30,716 nt of DNA from Streptomyces sp. NRRL F-6131 (lineage in GTDB: Bacteria > Actinomycetota > Actinomycetes > Streptomycetales > Streptomycetaceae), in assembly GCA_000719695.1 (NCBI GenBank), contig JOHN01000079.1, positions 1 through 30,716 of the forward strand, written 5' to 3'. Below the pieces are notes generated by a model. That model searched no databases and was not told the origin of the DNA. It worked only from the letters and a program-made list of their open reading frames with translations. The position numbers and the translations under genes are program-made. The number at the start of each line of letters is the position of its first letter. Position 1 is the first letter of the stretch. This document shows positions 25,102 to 30,716 of the stretch, piece after piece.

Positions 25102-25722
25102 TCATGGGCCTACCGGGCGCAGCGTACTCTCCAGAAGGCTCGCCCACTGCCGGATCACTCCGGATCGTCGGGCGCTGTCGTCGGTGAGCAGGTTGGCGAG
25201 GCCGAGTCCGCGGGCCATGTCGAGGGTGGCCTGCACGGTTTCCCGCACGCCGGGCCGGGTCTCGTCGGCGCCGAGGAACGCGACGGCGGCGCGGTGGGCC
25301 TCGCGGCCGACGTGTCCCTCCAGGCCGATGATCCGTTCACGCAGGGGTTCCTCGGTGGCCGCGGCGACCCACAGCTGGAGGGCGGCGCGGAACAGCGGGC
25401 CGGTGTAGAGGCGGACGATCATGTCGACGACGGCCTCGGTGCGGTCCGGTCCGTCGGGCGGCAGCGCGTCGGCGTGGGCGCGGACGGCGGTTAGCCGCTC
25501 GGCGGTGACGTGCTCGACGGCCGCGGTGAAGAGGTCCTCGCGGGTCGGGAAGTGGTGCTGCGCGGCGCCGCGGGAGACACCGGCACGCTCGGCGACGACG
25601 GCGACCGTGGAGCCGTGCCAGCCGACTTCGGCGAGGCAGTCGACCGCCGCCGCCAGCAGCCGGGCCCGGGTGGCTCGGCTGCGGTCCTGCTGGGGGGTGC
25701 GGGCGGCGGGGTGGGTGGTCAT
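25102..25722 (-). CDS. TetR/AcrR family transcriptional regulator
   Basis: A 206-residue TetR protein with an N-terminal DNA-binding domain (TRARLLAAAVDCLAEVG, then VAVVAERAGVSRGAAQHHFPTREDLF) and a helical C-terminal domain containing LYTGPLFRAALQLWVAAATEEPLRERI. It lies 238 bp downstream of the 4CL-like gene on the same strand and may control it; no clear operator was seen. A G-rich, quadruplex-capable stretch lies in the region upstream of its start. AGGAA about 12 bases before the ATG is a weak ribosome site. Confidence 0.88.
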   Translation of the reverse strand: MTTHPAARTPQQDRSRATRARLLAAAVDCLAEVGWHGSTVAVVAERAGVSRGAAQHHFPTREDLFTAAVEHVTAERLTAVRAHADALPPDGPDRTEAVVDMIVRLYTGPLFRAALQLWVAAATEEPLRERIIGLEGHVGREAHRAAVAFLGADETRPGVRETVQATLDMARGLGLANLLTDDSARRSGVIRQWASLLESTLRPVGP

Positions 25723-25837
25723 CTGCGGCGGCGGTTCCTGTCCGTGCGGGGGCGGGCGGCGGGGTCGATCCTCGCAGACGGCGGTCGGGACGGGACGGGG
25801 TGGCGGCGGGAGGGCGTCGGGACGGCGGACGGGCGGC

Positions 25838-25863
25838 GGGTGGACGGGGTGCCGGGGCGGGGG
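25838..25863 (+). other. Potential G-quadruplex motif
   Basis: Four G-runs of 3, 4, 4 and 5 with loops of 5, 4 and 1 bases, on the plus strand, within the 238-bp gap upstream of the TetR start. This is the template strand for the TetR gene. Folding is not shown by sequence alone. Confidence 0.4.
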
Positions 25864-25960
25864 CGGTGCGGCCGGGTGGGGGCGGTGGCCGGGCCGGTGG
25901 ACCTGGTGAGCCGCGGGCGGTGTCGCTGGGCGAGGCCGCGGGCGGGCTGTGCGCGGCGGC

Positions 25961-27550
25961 TCAGCCGGTGGCGGCCGCCTCGCGCTCGCGCAGCTCGCGG
26001 CGGAGGATCTTGCCGGCCGGCGACTTCGGGACGGCGTCCAGGAACTCCACCGCCCGTACCTTCTTGTACGGCGCGACCTGGCCGGCCACGAAGGCGGCCA
26101 CCTCCTGCTCGGTGAGCGCGCTGCCGGGGGCGCGGACCACGAAGGCCTTGGGGCTCTCGGTGCCCTCCGCGTCGCGCACCCCGATCACCGCGGCGTCGGC
26201 GATCTGCGGGTGGCTGAGCAGCAGCGCCTCCAGTTCGGCGGGGGCGACCTGGTACCCCTTGTACTTGATCAGTTCCTTCACCCGGTCGACGATGTGCAGG
26301 TACCCGCGCTCGTCGACGAAGCCGATGTCGCCGGTGTGCAGCCAGCCGTCGGCGTCGATCGTCGCGGCGGTGTCGGAGGGGCGGCCGAAGTAGCCCTTCA
26401 TCACCTGCGGTCCGCGGATCAGCAGCTCGCCGCGCTCCCCGGGCCCGAGGTCGGCGCCGGTGCCGTCCAGCGCGGTGACCCGCAGCTCGGTGGAGGGCAC
26501 CATCCGACCGACCGAGCCCGGCGAGGGGTCCGGGTCCGCGGGGGACACCACGTGGCTGACCGGGGACAGCTCCGTCATGCCGTAGCCCTGGAGGATCCGC
26601 GGCAGGCCGAGGCGGCGGGCGCAGGCCTCGGCGAGCTCGCCGTCCAGCGGGGCGGCGGCGCACAGCAGGTACTCGACCGAGGAGAGGTCGAAGCCGTCGA
26701 CCAGGGGGTGCTTGGCGAGGGCGAGGACGATCGGCGGGGCCGCGAGCACCGACTGGACCCGCTGGTCCTGGATGGTGCGACAGAACTGCTCCAGGTCGAA
26801 GCGGGGCAGCACGACCACGGTGGCGCCGCAGCGCAGCGGCTGGTTGAGCAGCGCGGCCAGCCCGTAGATGTGGAAGAAGGGGAGCACCGCGAGCACCCGC
26901 TCGCCCACCTCGGGGCGGAAGACGGCGTCGGTCTGGGCGAGGTTGGTGGCGATCGACCGGTGGGTGAGCATGACGCCCTTGGGCAGGCCGGTGGTGCCGC
27001 TGGAGTACGGCAGGACGGCGATGTCCCGGCCCGGGTCGAGGTCGATCTCGGGCGCCGGGCCGGTGGCGGCCAGCAGGTCGGCGAGCGAGAGGTGGCCATC
27101 GGCGCCGTCCAGCACCACGATCCCGGCGAGCTCGCGGCCCTCGGCGGCGAGCTTCTCGGCGGCGGCGCGGGCGGTGGGCAGGAACGGCGAGACGGTGAGC
27201 AGCCAGCGGGCGCCGCTGTCGGCGAGCTGCCCGGCGAGTTCACCGGGCGTGGTGAGGGAGGAGACGGGGGTGACGGTGGCACCGGCCCGGGTCGCACCGA
27301 AGAAGGCCATCGGGTAGCGGATGCTGTTGGGGCTGAACAGGGCCACCACGTCGCCCCGGCGGACGCCCGCCTCGGCGAGGCCGGCGGCGACCCGGCCGAC
27401 GGCGTGGACGAGCTGCGCGTAGCTGATGGCCTCGCCGGTGATCCCGTCGATGAGGGCCGGCCGGTCGCCGTGGCGCTCGGCGTCGCCGAGAACGGCGTCG
27501 TGCAGGGCGAGGTCGACGATGCCGACGTCCGGGAACTCGCTGTGGAACAC
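25961..27550 (-). CDS. 4-coumarate:CoA ligase-like acyl-CoA synthetase
   Basis: A 529-residue adenylate-forming enzyme that activates a carboxylic acid with ATP and transfers it to CoA. Motifs: PYSSGTTGLPKG (181-192), GYGMTE (322-327), GELLIRGPQVMKGY (374-387), GWLHTGDIG (D408), VDRVKELIKYKGYQV (421-435) and SPAGKILRREL with the catalytic K514. Length and motifs match 4CL-like ligases; the acid may be an aryl or fatty acid. The GTG at 27550 is chosen because AGGAGG lies nine bases upstream; the frame continues to 28015 without gene-like content. It is followed by a TetR gene and faces the surface-protein gene across a 467-bp gap. Confidence 0.92.
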   Translation of the reverse strand: MFHSEFPDVGIVDLALHDAVLGDAERHGDRPALIDGITGEAISYAQLVHAVGRVAAGLAEAGVRRGDVVALFSPNSIRYPMAFFGATRAGATVTPVSSLTTPGELAGQLADSGARWLLTVSPFLPTARAAAEKLAAEGRELAGIVVLDGADGHLSLADLLAATGPAPEIDLDPGRDIAVLPYSSGTTGLPKGVMLTHRSIATNLAQTDAVFRPEVGERVLAVLPFFHIYGLAALLNQPLRCGATVVVLPRFDLEQFCRTIQDQRVQSVLAAPPIVLALAKHPLVDGFDLSSVEYLLCAAAPLDGELAEACARRLGLPRILQGYGMTELSPVSHVVSPADPDPSPGSVGRMVPSTELRVTALDGTGADLGPGERGELLIRGPQVMKGYFGRPSDTAATIDADGWLHTGDIGFVDERGYLHIVDRVKELIKYKGYQVAPAELEALLLSHPQIADAAVIGVRDAEGTESPKAFVVRAPGSALTEQEVAAFVAGQVAPYKKVRAVEFLDAVPKSPAGKILRRELREREAAATG

Positions 27551-28017
27551 CAAGGCGTGCCTCCTGTGCGGTAGTTGGCGCGGGGCGGGGTGGCCGGCGG
27601 GAGGTCCTGGGCGACCGGCCGTGCGGCGCGCGGACAGGAGCATACGGACAGTGGGCGGCCGGTGCGCCCCTGTGACGGACGTTTGGCGGAGCGCGCGGGG
27701 CGCAGGGGTGGCGCGGTCCGGCGAATCGCGAGGTGGGGGCGGGTCGGCGGTGCGCCGGGGCGACGGGATCCGGTCAGATGCCAGAACGATGATGCGACGA
27801 TCTGTTCGAGGGCGGAGCGGGGCGACCGGGGTGAGCGGGCGGGAGACGTCGGGGGACGCGTCCGAGGATCCGGGCGCGGGGGCACGGACAGGGCCATTCC
27901 GGGGAAACCTCGGGCGGGCTGCGCGTGGCACGACCGCGACCGGGGCCCCCGGCCGGACGGTGTGCAGCACGGCCGCCCGCCCCCGGGTGCGGCCCCGGAC
28001 ACTGGAGCACCCCAACC
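27551..28017. other. 467-bp divergent intergenic region
   Basis: It separates the 4CL-like gene (minus) from the surface-protein gene (plus). No gene is supported. AGGAGG for the ligase is at 27560-27565 (minus strand). A weak minus-strand -10 candidate, TATGCT, is at 27639-27644. A less GC-rich patch near 27770-27805 may hold a promoter, but I see no clear -35/-10 pair. Longer frames through here are shadows. Confidence 0.5.
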
Positions 28018-28752
28018 GTGAGCACCACCTCCCCTCCCCTGCCGTCCACCCGCCGGCTGCTCGCCGCCGCGACCGCCGCCGCCGCGCTCACCCTCGGCGC
28101 GGCCCCGCTCGCCGCGGCCGCGCCCGGCGACAACGGCGACGTCAAGGTCCACGACAGCAACACCCCGGTGGACAGCCAGAACGAGGACGCCAAGGTCTGT
28201 CAGTTCTACCTGGACGGCTTCAACTTCGACACGATCCAGCTGGTCAGCTGGACCATCGAGCAGCAGCCGCCGACCGGCAACGCGCTGGTCCTGGCCGGTG
28301 CACTGGTGCTGGCCGGCGGCACCGGCACCACCTCGACGTACAGCCTCCCGGACGGGCACTACAAGCTCCAGTGGACGTTCGTCGGCGAGAACGGCGCGGC
28401 GAAGCAGAAGGTCTTCCAGGTGCAGTGCGCGACCACCTCGCCCTCGCCCACGGCCACCTCCTCGCCCTCGCCCACGTCGACCGGCTCACCGTCACCGACC
28501 CCCGGTTCCTCCCCGTCGCCCACCGCCTCGCCCTCTCCGTCGCCCTCGTCCTCGCCCGCCGGCGGACCCGGCGGTTCGCCGAGCCCCTCGCCCAAGCCCG
28601 GCGGACCGCACGGCGGCGTCGGCACCGGTGGCGGCGGCACCTCCGGCGCCAACACCGCCGAGGTGCTCGGCGGCGCGGGCCTGATCGCCGCGGCCGCCGC
28701 ACTCGGCCTGCGGGCCCTGCGCCGCCGCCCCGGGCGCAATGCCGAATCCTGA
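28018..28752 (+). CDS. Secreted surface protein with C-terminal membrane anchor, sortase neighbour
   Basis: A 244-residue protein. It has a signal peptide (TRRLLAAATAAAALTLGAAPLAAAA) and a globular domain of about 100 residues with two Cys (VCQFYLDGFNFDTIQLVSW ... KVFQVQC). A Ser/Pro/Thr-rich wall-spanning stretch follows, then a Gly-rich linker, a hydrophobic helix (VLGGAGLIAAAAALGL) and an Arg-rich end (RALRRRPGR). This is the layout of a cell-wall-sorted protein, but no LPxTG or LAxTG motif is present; the bases before the helix read TSGANTAEV. GGAG ten bases before the GTG at 28018 supports the start. It overlaps the sortase gene by 14 bases. The domain looks like one I have seen beside class F sortases, function unknown. 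Confidence 0.82.
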   Translation: MSTTSPPLPSTRRLLAAATAAAALTLGAAPLAAAAPGDNGDVKVHDSNTPVDSQNEDAKVCQFYLDGFNFDTIQLVSWTIEQQPPTGNALVLAGALVLAGGTGTTSTYSLPDGHYKLQWTFVGENGAAKQKVFQVQCATTSPSPTATSSPSPTSTGSPSPTPGSSPSPTASPSPSPSSSPAGGPGGSPSPSPKPGGPHGGVGTGGGGTSGANTAEVLGGAGLIAAAAALGLRALRRRPGRNAES

Positions 28753-29416
28753 CCGTCCGCCCCGCGCACGGCGCGTCGGCCCCGGCCCGCTGACGGCCGG
28801 GGCCGTCGCCGTGGCGCTGGCGGCGGGCGGCACCTGGCTGGTCCGGGACGGCGGCACCGACGGCGGCGGGCCGCCGCTGCCCCCGGCGCCGAGCGGGCGG
28901 ACCGCGGCGGCCACTGTGCCGGCCCCCACGCCGGCACCGGTGCCCGCCGCGCCGCCCCTGCCGGCCTCGGCACCGACCAGGATCAGGATTCCGGCGATCA
29001 AGGTCGACGCCCCGATGACCGGCGTCGGTCTGACCACGACCCGGGCACTGGCCACCCCGCCGATGGAGCAGCGCAACCTGGCCGCGTGGTACCGGGACGG
29101 CACCTCGCCCGGAGCCGCCGGCAACGCGCTGGTCATCGGTCACGCGGACAACCGCAGCGGCCCCGCGGTGTTCTACCGGCTCGGGCTGCTGCGCCCCGGC
29201 GACACCGTGTCGGTGACCCGCAAGGACCGGCGCACCGCGGTCTTCACCGTGGACTCCGTCCGGGTCTTCCCCAAGCAGGACTTCCCCGACGCCCTCGTCT
29301 ACGGCCCCACCGACCGGGCCGAGCTGCGGGTGATCACCTGCGGCGGGAAGTTCGACCGGCGGACCGGGTACGAGTCCAACACCGTGGTGTTCGCGCACCT
29401 CACCTCGGTCCGGTGA
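28739..29416 (+). CDS. Class F sortase
   Basis: A 225-residue membrane-tethered transpeptidase with an N-terminal hydrophobic segment (about 17-36), a Pro/Ala-rich spacer (45-80) and a sortase barrel from RIRIPAIKVDAPM. Catalytic residues are H135 (LVIGHADN), C201 (RVITCGG) and an Arg at 207-208 (FDRRTGYESN). Class F sortases attach proteins to the cell wall in actinobacteria. The ATG overlaps the 3' end of the surface-protein gene by 14 bases, so translation is probably coupled and the neighbour is a likely functional partner. A 31-bp duplication starts at its stop codon. Confidence 0.92.
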   Translation: MPNPDRPPRARRVGPGPLTAGAVAVALAAGGTWLVRDGGTDGGGPPLPPAPSGRTAAATVPAPTPAPVPAAPPLPASAPTRIRIPAIKVDAPMTGVGLTTTRALATPPMEQRNLAAWYRDGTSPGAAGNALVIGHADNRSGPAVFYRLGLLRPGDTVSVTRKDRRTAVFTVDSVRVFPKQDFPDALVYGPTDRAELRVITCGGKFDRRTGYESNTVVFAHLTSVR

Positions 29417-29476
29417 GCCCGTACGGCTGACGGGTCGGTGCGGACGAGCCCGTACGGCTGACGGGTCGGTGCGGAC
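29415..29476. repeat. Perfect 31-bp tandem duplication between convergent genes
   Basis: Two identical 31-base copies (29415-29445 and 29446-29476) begin within the sortase stop codon and end six bases before the acyl-CoA dehydrogenase stop. Each copy contains CCCGT-N7-ACGGG, a small hairpin, so this may be a doubled terminator. Confidence 0.92.
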
Positions 29477-29482
29477 GGCGGG

Positions 29483-30670
29483 TCAGTACGACTTCGGCAG
29501 GCCGAGCGTGTGCTGGGCGACGTAGTTGAGCACCATCTCGCGGCTGACCGGGGCGACCCGGCCGACCCGGGTGGCGGCGAGCAGCGCGCCCAGCCCGTAC
29601 TCCTGGGTGAGACCGTTGCCGCCCAACGTCTGCACCGCCTGGTCGACCGTCCGGGCCGCCGCCTCGCCGGCCGCGTACTTGGCCATGTTCGCCGCCTCGC
29701 CGGCCGCGGCGTCCTCGCCCGCGTCGTAGAGCAGGGCGGCCTTCTGGGTCATCAGCCGGGCCAGCTCGATCTCCACCGCGCACTGCGCGAGCGGGTGGGC
29801 GAGGCCCTGGTGGGCCCCGATCGGGGTGGACCAGACGGTGCGGGTGCGCGCGTACTCGACGGCCTTCCCGAGCGCCTGGCGGGCCAGCCCGAGGGAGAAC
29901 GCCGCGGTCATGATCCGCTCGGGGTTGAGACCGGCGAAGAGCTGGAGCAGCCCGGCGTTCTCGTCGCCCACCAGCGCCTCGGCGGGCAGCCGGACGTCGT
30001 CCAGGAACACCTGGAACTGCCGCTCGGGCGCGACCAGCTCCATCGGGATGGGCCGGTACTCGAAGCCCGGCGTCTCGCGCGGGACGACGAACAGGGCGGG
30101 TTTCAGCTTCCCGGTGCGGGCGTCCTCGGTGCGGGCGACGAACAGCACCGCGTCCGCGTGGTCGATGCCCGAGACGAACACCTTCCGCCCGGTCAGCAGC
30201 CAGTCCTCGCCGTCCCGGCGGGCGACGGTGGAGATCCGGTGGGAGTTGGAGCCGGCGTCCGGCTCGGTGATGCCGAAGGCCATCCGGCGGCTGCCGTCGG
30301 CCAGCCCGGGCAGCCACTGCCGCTTCTGCTCCTCGGTGCCGTAGCGGGCGATCACGGTGCCGCAGATCGCCGGGGAGACGATCAGCAGCAGCAACGGGCA
30401 GCCGGCGGTGCCGAGTTCCTCCAGCACGATCGCGAGGTCGCCGATCCCGCCGCCGCCCCCGCCGTACTCGGCGGGGAGGTTGACGCCGAGGTAGCCGGCC
30501 TTGCCGGCCTCCGCCCAGAGCTCGTCGGCGGGCTCGCCGGCGCGGGCCTTGGCGAGGTAGTAGGTGGAGCCGAAGCGGGCGCCGAGGTCGGCCACGGCGC
30601 GGCGCAGGGCGCGGCGTTCGGGGGTCTCGATCAGCTGGCTGCCGGGGGCGGTGGTGCGCGGTGCGGACAT
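29483..30670 (-). CDS. Acyl-CoA dehydrogenase family protein
   Basis: A 395-residue FAD flavoprotein that would oxidise an acyl-CoA at the alpha-beta bond. Motifs: FGITEPDAGSNSH (132-144), GRKVFVSG (161-168), YARTRTVWSTPIGAHQ (273-288) and QTLGGNGLTQEYGL (347-360). The C-terminal catalytic-Glu motif of medium-chain enzymes (YEGT) is replaced by APVSRE. E251 in LNPERIMTAA sits where isovaleryl- and long-chain-type enzymes carry their catalytic Glu. GGAAGGA eight bases before the ATG supports the start. Substrate is unknown; a link to the 4CL-like enzyme is only by neighbourhood. Confidence 0.92.
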   Translation of the reverse strand: MSAPRTTAPGSQLIETPERRALRRAVADLGARFGSTYYLAKARAGEPADELWAEAGKAGYLGVNLPAEYGGGGGGIGDLAIVLEELGTAGCPLLLLIVSPAICGTVIARYGTEEQKRQWLPGLADGSRRMAFGITEPDAGSNSHRISTVARRDGEDWLLTGRKVFVSGIDHADAVLFVARTEDARTGKLKPALFVVPRETPGFEYRPIPMELVAPERQFQVFLDDVRLPAEALVGDENAGLLQLFAGLNPERIMTAAFSLGLARQALGKAVEYARTRTVWSTPIGAHQGLAHPLAQCAVEIELARLMTQKAALLYDAGEDAAAGEAANMAKYAAGEAAARTVDQAVQTLGGNGLTQEYGLGALLAATRVGRVAPVSREMVLNYVAQHTLGLPKSY

Positions 30671-30716
30671 GGCCGGTCCTTCCGGGCGGGTCTTCGGCGG
30701 GGGGGGCTGTCGGGGC

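Noticed and set aside
27551..28015. N-terminal extension of the 4CL-like gene
   Set aside because: AGGAGG sits correctly before GTG 27550, ligase homology starts there, and the extension is Pro/Arg noise.

Overview
The window is a very GC-rich (roughly 75%) actinobacterial chromosome segment. Coding genes have almost exclusively G or C at the third codon position. Streptomycetaceae (Streptomyces or Kitasatospora) is the natural reading: a LanM lanthipeptide synthetase next to a LAL-type LuxR regulator, a SepF-like division protein, a PAS-GAF-PP2C-ATPase phosphatase, ROK/MFS and TetR/MFS pairs, a class F sortase, frequent leaderless promoters of the TAnnnT-N6-start type, and one TTA (bldA-type) codon. 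I see no rRNA, tRNA, CRISPR, transposase or phage genes.

Layout. (1) 54-8008, all plus strand: a SAM methyltransferase; a small RiPP locus made of a LanM (879-4364) and a 63-residue candidate precursor (4495-4686) closed by a strong hairpin; then a large ATPase/HTH regulator (4958-8008) on its own leaderless promoter. This is the most interesting part. The LanM keeps its kinase-like and zinc-cyclase residues, yet the candidate precursor has no cysteine. (2) 8027-16043, mostly minus strand: a streptogramin B lyase-like propeller, a TTA-containing orphan gene (plus), an AI-2E-family membrane protein, a small possible beta-trefoil protein, a coupled GDPD/AlkZ-like pair, a TOBE-domain regulator with an orphan partner, and a ROK regulator. 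(3) 16252-22361, plus strand: an MFS transporter divergent from the ROK gene, a secreted ricin-type lectin, a TVP38 membrane protein, a SepF-like protein, and a TetR-DHA2 efflux pair with a clear operator. (4) 22462-27550, minus strand: a multidomain phosphatase, a TetR regulator and a 4-coumarate:CoA-ligase-like enzyme. (5) 28018-30670: a secreted/anchored protein overlapping a class F sortase, converging on an acyl-CoA dehydrogenase across a perfect 31-bp tandem duplication.

How the genes work together (inference): the lan locus would make a dehydrated, possibly non-lanthionine, peptide under the LAL regulator, but no dedicated exporter or protease is present here. The ROK-MFS and TetR-MFS pairs look like locally controlled transport modules. 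The 4CL-like enzyme, its neighbouring TetR and the acyl-CoA dehydrogenase suggest acyl-CoA metabolism. The sortase and its overlapping neighbour suggest a surface-protein unit. Promoter, operator and terminator calls rest on sequence pattern only.
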